Shown: one piece after another, positions 1 through 9,102 of the stretch
Layout: every line of letters starts with the position of its first letter
Position numbering within the stretch: position 1 is the first letter of the stretch
DNA from: Comamonadaceae bacterium
Lineage (GTDB): Bacteria; Pseudomonadota; Gammaproteobacteria; Burkholderiales; Burkholderiaceae_C
Length of the DNA stretch: 56,580 nucleotides
Reading direction: 5' to 3'
Assembly (NCBI GenBank): GCA_008080595.1
Contig: VIKI01000006.1
Location: forward strand, 1-56,580
Position numbers and translations under genes: made by a program
The notes under the pieces: model-generated
Databases searched by the model: none
The model's input: only the letters and a program-made list of their open reading frames with translations
What the model was told of the DNA's origin: nothing

Positions 1-915
1 GCCAACCTGCAGCTGGTGCAGTCAGCCAAACCCATTCTGGAAAGCCTGGCCCGGGCCATTGTCAACACCCGCTACTTTGCCATTTTGACCAACGCCCAAG
101 GTGTGGTGGTGGATGCCAGTGGGGCCATTGACCATGCCGACCCACGCGCTCACCTGATCACCCGGGTGGGCACCGACTTGTCTGAACCCAGCATCGGCAC
201 CACCGCCATTGGCACGGCACTGACCGAGCTGCAACCGGTCTGGCTGCACCGTGGCGAGCATTTTTTTGCAGCCACCTCGGTCTACAGCTGTGCCGGTGCG
301 CCGCTGTTTGGGCCGGATGGTGCTTGTGTTGGCATGCTGGATGTCACCGGGGTTGACGCACAGGAGCGCCCTGAGCTCAAACACCTGGTGCGTCAATCGG
401 CCTGCAAGATCGAAAACGCCTTGCTGACCGCCCAAAACCATAGCCTGCTGCTGCGGCTGAACTGGCCAGGCAATGCCCTGGGCAGCGAGGCTGACGGCAT
501 GCTGTGCCTGGACCCGGAAGGCTGGATCACCGGAGCCAACCGGGTGGCACGCCAAATGGTGCCTGGTCTGGCAGCGCCAGGACTAGCGGCGGTGCACATC
601 AGTGAAGTCTTTGGCCTGCCGTATGAGCAGCTTTTTGATGCCGCCAAACGCCCCGCCCAGGCGCTGGAACTGCCCTTGTGGAGCGGCCTGCGACTGCAAG
701 CCCAAGCCATTGGCCGGGCACATGAAGCCGAAAACCTGCAAACCTGTGCCACACCCGCCATGGCGCTGCGTGACGTAGAAGCCGCCATGATCCGCAAAGC
801 CGTGGACGATGCTCGCGGCAATGTCGGCCAAGCGGCACGCGCCCTGGGCATCAGCCGCGCCACGCTCTACCGCAAGCTGGGGCAAAAACCCAGCCATGGT
901 CAGCAGCCAACCTAG
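1..915 (+). CDS. GAF-domain regulator with Fis-type HTH, 5' end outside the window
   Basis: The frame is open from base 1 (ANLQLVQSAKP...), so the GTG at 16 in the ORF track is probably internal and the true start lies upstream. The N-terminal ~130 visible residues look like the GAF sensor part of AcoR-type activators (ILTNAQGVVVDASG; IGTTAIGTAL). A PAS-like stretch follows (DGMLCLDPEGWITGANRVA). The C-terminus is a Fis/NtrC HTH (GNVGQAARALGISRATLYRKL). No sigma-54 AAA+ module (no GAFTGA or Walker A) lies between sensor and HTH, so it should not activate sigma-54 promoters as NtrC does. The ligand is unknown and the regulatory target is probably upstream of the window. Confidence 0.8.
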   Translation, partial: ANLQLVQSAKPILESLARAIVNTRYFAILTNAQGVVVDASGAIDHADPRAHLITRVGTDLSEPSIGTTAIGTALTELQPVWLHRGEHFFAATSVYSCAGAPLFGPDGACVGMLDVTGVDAQERPELKHLVRQSACKIENALLTAQNHSLLLRLNWPGNALGSEADGMLCLDPEGWITGANRVARQMVPGLAAPGLAAVHISEVFGLPYEQLFDAAKRPAQALELPLWSGLRLQAQAIGRAHEAENLQTCATPAMALRDVEAAMIRKAVDDARGNVGQAARALGISRATLYRKLGQKPSHGQQPT

Positions 916-920
916 ACCGA

Positions 921-968
921 ATGATTGCTATATTATTTATAGCTATTTGCGCAATATTTATAAAAGCC
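921..968. repeat. Short AGCTATT-type mosaic repeat copy
   Basis: AT-rich stretch (attgctatattatttatagctatttgcgcaa) just after the regulator stop. It is a half-length, degenerate relative of the mosaic repeats described below. Confidence 0.4.
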
Positions 969-975
969 TCACAAA

Positions 976-1656
976 TCACAGGCGCTTGAGCACTTCCGCC
1001 ACGCAGCGCTCAATGCCGGTGAATACATCACTCAGCCGAGCATCATCAAACATGTAGGCTGGCGTGGTGATGAGCTTGTGGGCTTCATCAATCACAAGCT
1101 GCGTTGCGTTCGAGGTGTTTTGGTTCTGCTGGCCCAATTGGCCCAAGGCAGCAGCACAACCGGCATCGTTGCCCAGCGTCATGGCGGCGCTGTCTTGGGC
1201 CTGGTGCAAAGCCAGCGCCACCAATGCCGGGGCAATACAAATCGCTCCCACCGGCTTTTGGGCCTCAAAGAAACCCCGCACAAAAGCCGCCACATCCGGG
1301 CGCACCTCGGCATCGACCCCCTTGAAGGCAAAGGTGCAATGGTTTTTGGCCACGCCGTAGCCGCCTGGCATCACCAGTGCGTCGTAATCCGCCACCTTGG
1401 CCTGGGCCAAATCCAGGCACTGACCGACGCGGGCAATGCGGCTGGATTCCTCCAGAATGTTGCGCGGTGCACCCTCCACCGGTTCACCGGTGACGTGGTT
1501 GATCACATGGAACTGCGTCGCATTGGGGGCAATACACTGGTATGCAGCACCGTGCTGATCAATGGCCAGCAAAGTCAGCACGGCCTCACGCACTTCAGCA
1601 CCATCCAGGTGGCCGCAGCCTGCGAGCAACACGGCAATTTTGGGTATCTTGGGCAT
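976..1656 (-). CDS. elbB: ElbB-type glyoxalase / isoprenoid biosynthesis amidotransferase-like protein
   Basis: DJ-1/PfpI-like class I amidotransferase-fold protein. Motifs seen are IAVLLAGCGHLDGAEVREAV, VMPGGYGVAKN and GAICIAPAL, the last being the nucleophile elbow with Cys. E. coli ElbB has glyoxalase activity in vitro and was linked genetically to isoprenoid synthesis. I chose the ATG at 1656 (MPKIPKIAVLL): it gives 226 residues, close to family length, and is preceded by a good GGAG Shine-Dalgarno. The track start at 1728 adds a 24-residue extension unlike the family. The gene is monocistronic and convergent with the regulator. Confidence 0.9.
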   Translation of the reverse strand: MPKIPKIAVLLAGCGHLDGAEVREAVLTLLAIDQHGAAYQCIAPNATQFHVINHVTGEPVEGAPRNILEESSRIARVGQCLDLAQAKVADYDALVMPGGYGVAKNHCTFAFKGVDAEVRPDVAAFVRGFFEAQKPVGAICIAPALVALALHQAQDSAAMTLGNDAGCAAALGQLGQQNQNTSNATQLVIDEAHKLITTPAYMFDDARLSDVFTGIERCVAEVLKRL

Positions 1657-1854
1657 CAGGTTCTCCAGTAGTTTGGAACGATTATGCGATGCAGGCAAGG
1701 TGGCTGACAAATGCATTTTGAACGGCAAACCCGTGCGTAATTTTCTTGAGTGTGCGCCAACGAACCGACTGGCAGCTTTAAAACTGACTCAATCGGGTTA
1801 GGACTCTTGCTGCATATGTTTTGTGCAGCAGCACCTGAAACCGGTTGAACCCAA

Positions 1855-2538
1855 ATGACAAAAAGGTCGTTACTGCTGATGTTGTTTCGACTGTCGATCC
1901 CGGCAGCGATTGGCCTTGCGCTGCTGTCTGGTTGTGCCAGTCAAAAAATAGCCATGAACACCCAGCAAAGCGTACCGACGACGCAGGTGCTGGTCATCAA
2001 CCTGCGCTCCGAGGATCTCCAGTCGGGTGGGGTGGCCTTTATTACGCCGTCTTCTGCAACCGGGCAAGAAGAAGACAGACAAGCCCTGGCGCTTGCCTTT
2101 ACCGAGATTTTGCTCAGTGTTCGGCCGGACTTGCGTATCGTGCCCCTGCCACAAACGCTGAGTGCCATCAACCGAACCGGGTTGACGCACGAATACCGGC
2201 AGATGTTTGAAAACTACCGCCTGGCCGGCATTTTCGACAATGAGGCGCTGCAAAAAGTAGCCCAGGCCACCGGAACACGGTATGTGGCGCAGCTCAAACT
2301 TGGCGCATTCCGGCAGGAGTCCAAAGACCGATTTGGCATGTTGGGGCTGCGTGTGCTGCAAACCAAAACCAGCACCATTCGCTTGTTCCTTCAAATCTGG
2401 GACAGCAGCGATGGTTCAGTCGCCTGGGAAGGTGCTCAGGAATCAACACTTTCGCACGAATCACTCGCGGAGGAGTATGTGTCGATGAAAAGTATTGTTC
2501 AGGAATCAGCGCGCGATCTGGCCGGACGTTTGCCATAA
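1855..2538 (+). CDS. Putative lipoprotein of unknown function
   Basis: 227 residues with a lipoprotein signal: basic N-terminus, hydrophobic core and the lipobox LLSGC at about residues 23-27. The mature part (VLVINLRSEDLQSGGVAF; FTEILLSVRPDLRIVPLPQTLSAINRTGL; YVAQLKLGAFRQES; TIRLFLQIWDSSDGSVAWEG) resembles outer-membrane-associated lipoproteins that carry a repeated alpha/beta domain and report on stress factors. I cannot name a family. It stands alone between elbB and umuDC. Confidence 0.7.
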   Translation: MTKRSLLLMLFRLSIPAAIGLALLSGCASQKIAMNTQQSVPTTQVLVINLRSEDLQSGGVAFITPSSATGQEEDRQALALAFTEILLSVRPDLRIVPLPQTLSAINRTGLTHEYRQMFENYRLAGIFDNEALQKVAQATGTRYVAQLKLGAFRQESKDRFGMLGLRVLQTKTSTIRLFLQIWDSSDGSVAWEGAQESTLSHESLAEEYVSMKSIVQESARDLAGRLP

Positions 2539-2611
2539 CCGGACACCTGGAAATCGAGGTATCCCTTAAGCCATTTTTGCAGCCGTAATGCCGTTTACAC
2601 ATGAAATTTAA

Positions 2612-2674
2612 GTGTGTTTTCATGCTCTAGCGCTTACAGTACATGCGCAAATAGCTGCTATTTCAATAGCAAAC
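2612..2674. repeat. Comamonadaceae mosaic repeat, intergenic copy
   Basis: Reads tttcatgctctagcgcttacagtacatgcgcaaatagctgctatttcaatagc: a CTCTAGCGCTT block, a short loop, GCGC, then AATAGCTGCTATTT with a local palindrome. It lies between the lipoprotein gene and the umuD operator. Confidence 0.7.
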
Positions 2675-2731
2675 AGACTCTCACTGCGCGTGCTCAACAT
2701 CCTGGTGCACGGCCAGCGGTTTTGCACTATA

Positions 2732-2751
2732 TACTGGATATAACACCAGTA
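2732..2751. promoter_or_regulatory. LexA (SOS) box of umuDC
   Basis: TACTGGATATAACACCAGTA has perfect 6-bp arms (TACTGG/CCAGTA) and fits CTG-N10-CAG, the LexA consensus of beta/gammaproteobacteria. It ends 5 bases before the umuD ATG and overlaps the only plausible -10 (TATACT at 2730), so bound LexA should block initiation directly. The leader would be only about 15 nt. Confidence 0.85.
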
Positions 2752-2756
2752 ATCCC

Positions 2757-3200
2757 ATGAGCCTCGCGACCACCTCACTTGACCAACCCCACGCCCTCAC
2801 GCTGCCCCCCACCCTGGTCAGCCTGGTGCCGTGCCGGGTAGCGGCCGGATTTCCCTCCCCCGCCGAAGACCAGGCGGTGCAGCGCATTGACCTGATGGCG
2901 CAACTGATCAAACACCCGCAGGCCACCTTCTTGCTACGGGTGCGCGGGGAGTCCATGAAAGATGTCGGCATTTTTGACAACGACGTGGTGCTGGTGGATC
3001 GCGCCATCACGCCACGCTCAGGCCATGTGGTGATTGCCACGGTAGATGGTGAATTTGTCTGCAAGACACTTTGGCAACGCGCCGGGCGCATGAAACTCAA
3101 GGCGGCCAACGTGGCCTTCCCCGACATCAATCCAACGGACGGTCAAACCGTGGAGGTCTGGGGCGTGGTGGTGGCGGCCATCAAGCAGTTCAAAACCTGA
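2757..3200 (+). CDS. umuD: UmuD, self-cleaving subunit of DNA polymerase V
   Basis: 147 residues, S24 peptidase family. The cleavage site is visible as AG/FPSPAED near residue 30, matching the CG/FPSPAAD site of E. coli UmuD. The catalytic serine is S66 in RGESMKD and the catalytic lysine K103 in GEFVCKTL; their spacing of 37 residues equals S60-K97 in E. coli. RecA-stimulated cleavage yields UmuD', which binds UmuC. No clear Shine-Dalgarno precedes the ATG, consistent with a very short leader. It forms an operon with umuC 12 bases downstream. Confidence 0.93.
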   Translation: MSLATTSLDQPHALTLPPTLVSLVPCRVAAGFPSPAEDQAVQRIDLMAQLIKHPQATFLLRVRGESMKDVGIFDNDVVLVDRAITPRSGHVVIATVDGEFVCKTLWQRAGRMKLKAANVAFPDINPTDGQTVEVWGVVVAAIKQFKT

Positions 3201-3212
3201 TCAGGGCCAAGC

Positions 3213-4517
3213 ATGTACGCTCTGGTGGATGGCAACAACTTCTATGTTTCCTGCGAGCGGGTGTTTCGCCCTGGCCTGAATGGCCGACCCGTGGTGGTAT
3301 TGAGCAACAACGATGGCTGTGCCATTGCCAGAAGCAACGAAGCCAAGGCCCTGGGCATCAAGATGGGAGCCCCCTGGTTCCAGATTCACCACCTGCAACA
3401 GTCAGATGGCCTGGTGGCCTTGTCCGCCAACTTTGCGCTCTACGGCGACATGAGCGACCGCATGATGAGTCTGGCCGCAGGCCTGGGCCACCGCCAGGAA
3501 ATTTACTCCATTGACGAGAGTTTCATTGACCTGACTGGTATTCGTGGCGACATGACCCTGCGCAGCCGCAAAATCCGCCAGCGCATCCTCCAGTGGATTG
3601 GCATTGCCTGCGGCATTGGCATCGGCCCCACCAAAACCCTGGCCAAACTGGCCAACCACATTGCCAAGACCGCTGAGCGCCAACCTGGCAGCTACCCCGT
3701 GCAGCATGCCCAGGTGTGCCATCTCGGCAATTTGGAACCATGGGAGCGCGATGCCTTGCTGCAGGCCACTGAAGTGGGGGAAGTCTGGGGTGTGGGCAGA
3801 CGCATCCGCGCACAACTCAAAGACGCGGGCATCCACACCGCTCTTGACTTGGCGCGGCTGGATCCGGCCACCGTCAAGCGCCGCTGGTCGGTGGTGTTGG
3901 AGCGCACTGTGCGTGAGCTGCAAGGCACCCCATGCATCAGTCTGGAACACGCATCACCCGCCAAGCATGAAATCGCCTGCACACGCAGCTTTGGCCATGC
4001 GGTGCGGGAGTTGTCGGCACTGCAGGAAGCGGTGACCGAATTTGCCAGCCGTGCCGCACACAAGCTGCGCCAGCAACACAGCCATGCCACACAGGTATTG
4101 ACCTTTATCCGCACCAGCCCTTTTCGGGTTCAAGACCTGCAGTATTCACGCTCCACGGTGCTACCTCTCAAACGGCCCAGCGCTGACAGCCGACACATCA
4201 CCCAGGCCGCACTGCTGGGTTTGCAAGCCATTTACCGCCCCGGCTACAACTATGCCAAGGCCGGCGTGATGCTGCTAGGCCTCAGCCCTGCCAACCAGCA
4301 CCAGCAGGAACTGGCACTGGACAACGATCTGGCAGCGCCTGAAACTAACCGATTGATGCTGGCCCTGGATGCAGTGAACCAGCGCTTTGGGCCTGGCACA
4401 CTGTCACTGGCCAGTACCGGACTGGCCAGTGACCCGCGCACCTGGGGCATGAAGCAGGAGCGGCGTACCCCTGGCTACACCACCGACTGGAATGGGCTGG
4501 CGGTGGTACGGGCCTGA
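3213..4517 (+). CDS. umuC: UmuC, Y-family translesion DNA polymerase
   Basis: 434 residues, normal length. The palm begins with [17 protein letters not shown], where the first metal-binding Asp sits in LVDGNNFY. The catalytic SIDE motif is present in [14 protein letters not shown] helix-hairpin-helix thumb ([18 protein letters not shown]) and a little-finger region follow, then the UmuC-specific C-terminal tail ([35 protein letters not shown]). With UmuD'2 it forms Pol V for error-prone bypass in the SOS response. Transcribed from the LexA-controlled promoter upstream of umuD. Confidence 0.95.
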   Translation: MYALVDGNNFYVSCERVFRPGLNGRPVVVLSNNDGCAIARSNEAKALGIKMGAPWFQIHHLQQSDGLVALSANFALYGDMSDRMMSLAAGLGHRQEIYSIDESFIDLTGIRGDMTLRSRKIRQRILQWIGIACGIGIGPTKTLAKLANHIAKTAERQPGSYPVQHAQVCHLGNLEPWERDALLQATEVGEVWGVGRRIRAQLKDAGIHTALDLARLDPATVKRRWSVVLERTVRELQGTPCISLEHASPAKHEIACTRSFGHAVRELSALQEAVTEFASRAAHKLRQQHSHATQVLTFIRTSPFRVQDLQYSRSTVLPLKRPSADSRHITQAALLGLQAIYRPGYNYAKAGVMLLGLSPANQHQQELALDNDLAAPETNRLMLALDAVNQRFGPGTLSLASTGLASDPRTWGMKQERRTPGYTTDWNGLAVVRA

Positions 4518-4610
4518 GCAGGCAGCACGCCAAACAACAACACACCAGCAATTGCAAAAGCAGATGATTGCGGCCATTTTCCAAAGCGCAGTTGTCCGAT
4601 ACTTGCGCGA

Positions 4611-7600
4611 ATGCGCCTGAAACATCTCACTTTTCCGCTGCTGGTATTTGCCATACCCGCCTACGCCATCCCCTCCCCTGACCTGGTCATCAACGCCTTT
4701 GCGTCAGCAGCGCAGATTGTGGGTTTGCTGGCGGCCATGTCAGGTGCCGCACTGCTGCGGGTTCAGGGCGCGGGCGGGAGTGCTCATCCACGCACGGGCC
4801 GCTGGCTATTCGGCTTCGGCGTGGTGGCCGTGCTGGCGCTTCTGGTCAACGTGTGGCAGTACGCCAGCCATGTCAGTGCCGACAGTCGGCGGCTGGAGAC
4901 CAACCTGTGGCGCAAACCCTCCGATTGGGATCGCACCTTTGCCGCGCCCATGATCACCAGCACCGAGCTCGCCGCCCGCATGGCGAACTCAAAAGCCATG
5001 CACCTGATCGACGTGCGTGAGCCCGAAGAATTTGAAGTCACGCATCTGCCCGGGGCCATCAACCTGCGCTATGCCGACCTGCTGCTGGGCCTGCGCCAGC
5101 CCCCGGCTGACGGCCTGCCGGTGGTGTTCGTCTGCGATTCAGGCAAACGCAGCGGCGAGGTGTGCGAACAACGCAAGCACCAGGGCCTGCCCTGCCAGGT
5201 GCTGGAGGGCGGCTACCCGAAATGGGCACGCGAGGAACGCCCTCTTTCCACACCAGCCTACGGCTGGCGTGCCCGTTTCACCCCCTTGCCACGCTACGCA
5301 CGTGACACCATCTACCTGGACACCCCCGAGGTCAGCGATCTGGTGCAGCAGGACGCGGCCCGCTTCCTTGACGTGCGCAGCCCGGACGAATTTGCACGCG
5401 GCCATTTGCCCGATGCGCTCAACCTGCCAATGCGCGGCATGGCCTCACAGGCACTGGCCGACGCACTGGCGCAACTGCCACGGCAGCCCTTTGTGGCCGC
5501 CTGTTATGACAACCGCAGCTGCTTTCATGCCCGTGTGCTGGGCCTGAAGCTGACCCGTTTGGGGCTGGATTTCCGTGGCCGCTACACCGTGCCGCAAGAG
5601 TACCCGGTTCCTGCCCAGATCACCACACGCGGCATGTGGCCACGGGTGCAGCGTGTCACCTCCACCGCCATCGACAAAGCGGTGGAGCCACTGGCACGCG
5701 GCCTGGCCTTTGCCAGTGCCCCTCTGGGCGGACTGGTGCCCGCCATGCTGCTGCTCTTGCTTCTGACACGCCTGCCCCTGGCCCCGCTGGCGGCCAAGGC
5801 ACAGCGCGACCGCCAGGCCCTGCGCAGCATTGCCGACCAGACGGCGCAGCTGCGCGCCCACTATGCGGATGACCGCTTTCGCCTGCAACGCGCGGTACAA
5901 CAGCTGCGCCGCCAGCAGGGACTCACCCCTTGGCGCAACCTGGCGGTGAGTCTGTTGCAAATGGGGGTGTTTCTGGTCTGCTTTGCCGCCGTGCGCGCCG
6001 CCGCCCAGTGGAGCGACGAGTCATTCCTGTGGCTGGAACTGCTGCGCGAGCCCGACCCCAGCGGGGCGCTGGCCCTGGCGATTGGCATCACTGCCTGTGC
6101 CCTGACCTGTCGCCTGCTGGTCACCACCACCGTGCAACGGCCAACCCGCTGGGCGCTGGGTGTCCTGGCGGGCATCGCGATGTGGTGGTTGAGCCGGGAT
6201 ATGTCCGCAGCCATCAGCCTGTACCTGCTGGCCTCGATGGTGCTGCTGTGGCTGCAACAGCGCACCTGGCGTGAACGAGCCAGCTTGCTGCGCCAGTGGT
6301 GGCGCACGCAGCAACGCCCAGCGCCCACTTTGACCCCGCATGCCATCGCGCTGGAACACTGCACGCACGCCAGCGCCGTGGGCAACAAGGCCCTGCGCCA
6401 AGGGCAAATGCGCCTGGCCGGTTTGCCCGTGCCACCCGGCTGGGTCTGGCCTGCCGACAGCCGTGAACCCTGGGATGCAAGGGCTACCCTGGCAGAGCTG
6501 ACCGCGTTGGGACTTGACCGCCACGCCCGCTACGCCGTGCGCAGCTCCGGGGTGGCGGAAGACTGCGCAGCGCAGAGCTTTGCCGGTGTCTTCAGGAGTG
6601 AACTGCAGGTGGCGTGGCAGGACATTCCAGCAGCCATGCAACGGGTTCTGGCCAGTTATGGCGATGCCGGTGATCGCCATGCGCCCGGCGCGTTGGCCGG
6701 GTATGCGCCGGGCACGCCGCACAGCGGTGGTGTGATCGTGCAGGCCATGGTCAAGGCCGAGTACGCCGGAGTGCTGTTCACGCGCGACCCTGGCAATGTG
6801 GGGGCGATGCTGATCGAGTGGGTAGCAGGCTTGGGCGAAGCCCTGGCCAGCGGACGTGCCACGCCCAACGCCCTGCGCGTGGGCCGGGTGTCGGGATTGC
6901 CACTGGACAGCAACACGCCGTGCCCACTGGACATGGCCCCGCTGATTGCGCTGGCCCACCAGATTGAACGCCTGTTTGGCCGTGCGCAAGACATTGAATG
7001 GGCGTTTGCCCAAGGCAATTTCACCATTTTGCAAGCGCGGGACATCGTGGACGCGCCGCACGAGGGCGACACATCCGCAGCCCGGCACATGCTGGTGGCC
7101 CAGGAACGCACGCGCCTGCTGGACTTGCTGACACCCTGCGCCTGCAGCCCGGATGCAGCAGCGCTGGTGCAGACCGACATGACAGCCGACCTGCCCCGGC
7201 CCACACCCCTGAGCCTGTCGCTGATGCAACACCTGCGCGGCGACGGCGGCGCGACCGACCGCGCCTGTGAGCGGCTGGGCTTGAACTGGAACATCGGCCC
7301 CCACAGCACGCCAGAAATTCAAAGTGCGTTCGGCCAAACCTTTGTACTGCAGGCCCAGGCCTTGGCGCAGGGGCCGTCCATGGGCGTTTTAGCATCCTTT
7401 TATTTGTCACGCAGTGCGGATGCCGTCGAAGCGCATTTTCTGCAGGCATTTCTGCCGCACTACCTGGAGGCCATGCGCTGGCGTGAGGTCATGGATTTGC
7501 AGGCCTTGAGCGACGGCGAACTGGTCGCCACCTTGCAGTCCTGGACACGCCAATTCGTGCAGACCCACTATGTCGAAGCCGATGTCATCAACATCGCCGC

Positions 7601-8555
7601 CGAGTTCTACACCCGTGCCGCCGCCGCAGCCATGGCCCGCAAGGGGCTGGTGCCCACCCAGCTGGTGTCAATCATGGCTCAGCCAGTGGTGGCCACCACA
7701 CTGGCCACACACGGACACCGCGCCGTGCACGATTGGGAGTTGAGCGAACAGCGCTACAGCGAAGACCCAGCCGCCTTTGCCCAACATTTCGGGGCGGCCA
7801 GCACACAGCATCCAGGCAATGAAGCCACCCAGGGCCAGGAGCCCCACGCAAGGCGCAGGCTCTTGCACTCCAGCATCGAACGTGCGCAGCGCTTTGCCCG
7901 GCTCAAGGAAGAAGCCAAGCACGCCCTGCTGCGCGAGCTGGCGCAAATCCGCCGCCTGCTGCAGGTGCTGGATCAGCGGCTGGCGCTGAACGGCCTGGTC
8001 TACTACCTGACGCTGGAAGAAGTGCCCGGGTTGCTGGGACTCACAGCGCAGACCTTGCGCCAGCGTGCCCAGCTCAGGCACGCGCAGGCGCAGGTTTTTC
8101 GCGAGGTTGTCGTCGGCCCAAGCCTCTCGGTGCGTGAACTGGAAAGTCGTACCGACTGGTTCCACGCCGCCCCTGCGAGCGGGTCTGTGGTGCTTGCATC
8201 AGCTACGCTGAAAGGTCTGCGGGTGTCCGGGCACAGGGAGGTGACAGGCCGCGTGCGCGTGTTGCGCGATGCCGATGACCTGGTGCATTTGCGCCCGGGC
8301 GAGATTGCCGTGGTTAGCCTGGCCGATCCGCAGTGGCTGGGGGCTTTTGACCGCGCCAGTGGTCTGGTCTCTGAAGTAGGCGGCTGGCTCGCCCACCTGG
8401 CGATCCTGGCGCGTGAAAAAGATATGCCAGCCGTGTTTGGTGTGGCGCAGGCCATGCAGCAGTTGCAGACCGGCGACGTGGTCACGCTGGGGGTGGATGG
8501 CTGTGTGTGGGTGCTGGAACATGCGAAACCGGCATCTGCAAGCTCCACACCGTGA
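4611..8555 (+). CDS. Rhodanese x2 / YidC-like membrane domain / PEP-synthase-type ATP-grasp / phosphohistidine swivel fusion protein
   Basis: 1314 residues. Residues 1-20 are signal-like (ending AYA), with TM helices at about 26-50 and 65-85. Rhodanese 1 is at 115-212 with active loop CDSGKRS (C175). Rhodanese 2 is at 232-330 with loop CYDNRS (C298). Residues 350-550 match the YidC/Oxa1 core: TM helix with R387 (LLTRLPLAPLAAKAQR, like YidC VRGIMYPLTKAQ), a basic coiled loop (ADDRFRLQRAVQQLRRQQGLTPW), a FLWLELLREPDP motif and five predicted TM segments. Residues 577-815 are a PEP-synthase/PPDK-type ATP-grasp (YAVRSSGVAED; GVLFTRDPGN; DIEWAF...ILQARD). The C-terminus is a swivel domain with phosphorylatable H1262 (GGWLAHLAILAREKDMPAVFG). 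The PEP/pyruvate TIM barrel is absent, so the cytosolic part resembles rifampin phosphotransferase order. The positive-inside rule puts the rhodaneses in the periplasm and the kinase part in the cytosol. Function unknown. Confidence 0.85.
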   Translation: MRLKHLTFPLLVFAIPAYAIPSPDLVINAFASAAQIVGLLAAMSGAALLRVQGAGGSAHPRTGRWLFGFGVVAVLALLVNVWQYASHVSADSRRLETNLWRKPSDWDRTFAAPMITSTELAARMANSKAMHLIDVREPEEFEVTHLPGAINLRYADLLLGLRQPPADGLPVVFVCDSGKRSGEVCEQRKHQGLPCQVLEGGYPKWAREERPLSTPAYGWRARFTPLPRYARDTIYLDTPEVSDLVQQDAARFLDVRSPDEFARGHLPDALNLPMRGMASQALADALAQLPRQPFVAACYDNRSCFHARVLGLKLTRLGLDFRGRYTVPQEYPVPAQITTRGMWPRVQRVTSTAIDKAVEPLARGLAFASAPLGGLVPAMLLLLLLTRLPLAPLAAKAQRDRQALRSIADQTAQLRAHYADDRFRLQRAVQQLRRQQGLTPWRNLAVSLLQMGVFLVCFAAVRAAAQWSDESFLWLELLREPDPSGALALAIGITACALTCRLLVTTTVQRPTRWALGVLAGIAMWWLSRDMSAAISLYLLASMVLLWLQQRTWRERASLLRQWWRTQQRPAPTLTPHAIALEHCTHASAVGNKALRQGQMRLAGLPVPPGWVWPADSREPWDARATLAELTALGLDRHARYAVRSSGVAEDCAAQSFAGVFRSELQVAWQDIPAAMQRVLASYGDAGDRHAPGALAGYAPGTPHSGGVIVQAMVKAEYAGVLFTRDPGNVGAMLIEWVAGLGEALASGRATPNALRVGRVSGLPLDSNTPCPLDMAPLIALAHQIERLFGRAQDIEWAFAQGNFTILQARDIVDAPHEGDTSAARHMLVAQERTRLLDLLTPCACSPDAAALVQTDMTADLPRPTPLSLSLMQHLRGDGGATDRACERLGLNWNIGPHSTPEIQSAFGQTFVLQAQALAQGPSMGVLASFYLSRSADAVEAHFLQAFLPHYLEAMRWREVMDLQALSDGELVATLQSWTRQFVQTHYVEADVINIAAEFYTRAAAAAMARKGLVPTQLVSIMAQPVVATTLATHGHRAVHDWELSEQRYSEDPAAFAQHFGAASTQHPGNEATQGQEPHARRRLLHSSIERAQRFARLKEEAKHALLRELAQIRRLLQVLDQRLALNGLVYYLTLEEVPGLLGLTAQTLRQRAQLRHAQAQVFREVVVGPSLSVRELESRTDWFHAAPASGSVVLASATLKGLRVSGHREVTGRVRVLRDADDLVHLRPGEIAVVSLADPQWLGAFDRASGLVSEVGGWLAHLAILAREKDMPAVFGVAQAMQQLQTGDVVTLGVDGCVWVLEHAKPASASSTP

Positions 8556-8570
8556 CTGCACACAATAATT

Positions 8571-8638
8571 ATGCAAAAAAATAGGCTGAAGCCTTTTATT
8601 TTATTGCGCAAGCAGCTATTTTATTTGTAGCAAATAGT
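8571..8638. repeat. Comamonadaceae mosaic repeat, intergenic copy
   Basis: Reads aaaaataggctgaagccttttattttattgcgcaagcagctattttatttgtagcaaat, directly after the fusion-protein stop. The small AGGCTGAAGCCT hairpin followed by TTTTATTTT may also act as a weak terminator. Confidence 0.6.
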
Positions 8639-8735
8639 ACGTTTTTGAATTGCGATTAATCGAATCAAACCGTGGCTTTTGCACAAGCACGGTCAGATAG
8701 CAACAACGGGCAGACGGCCCGACGCAGACCGGCGA

Positions 8736-9050
8736 TCACAAGGCATCTTTATCCACCCTCTGACCCTTTCGCAAAGCGGCCAAGCCTCTGGGTTCGCCAG
8801 AGAACCAGAACCACTGCGCGTCGGTGCCACCGTTGCGCAAAATACATTGCGAAATCTGAAGCGAGCACACAACAAGGACAAGCAACACAACCAGAACGCC
8901 CGCCAGACCTGCAACGCAATACAGAACAAGGTCAACCCATGAAATTCCCGGGATCAGTTCTCGCATCGGAAAGGAGACGAGTGCCACCAATGCCACTGCG
9001 GCCAAAATCAGCTTGCCAAGAAGCATGGGGTTCAAGTTTGGAAGATGCAT
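8736..9050 (-). CDS. Small membrane protein, unknown function
   Basis: 104 residues from the internal ATG (MHLPNLNPMLLGKL); the track start at 9131 would overlap the upstream gene. Two hydrophobic helices are clear: LGKLILAAVALVALVSF and WVDLVLYCVAGLAGVLVVLLVLVVCSL. The C-terminal tail is soluble and polar (GGTDAQWFWFSGEPRG). It follows the RMD1-like gene by about 50 bases on the same strand and is probably co-transcribed. No family recognised. Confidence 0.6.
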   Translation of the reverse strand: MHLPNLNPMLLGKLILAAVALVALVSFPMRELIPGISWVDLVLYCVAGLAGVLVVLLVLVVCSLQISQCILRNGGTDAQWFWFSGEPRGLAALRKGQRVDKDAL

Positions 9051-9102
9051 GTCGGTGTCCAGTAGTTCATGAGATGGATAGGAATGTTCGGTACACAAGG
9101 CT

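Noticed and set aside
6021-7337. 438-residue minus-strand ORF opposite the fusion gene
   Set aside because: Antisense shadow of a high-GC gene; its composition is dominated by Gln/His/Arg/Gly and it has no domain.
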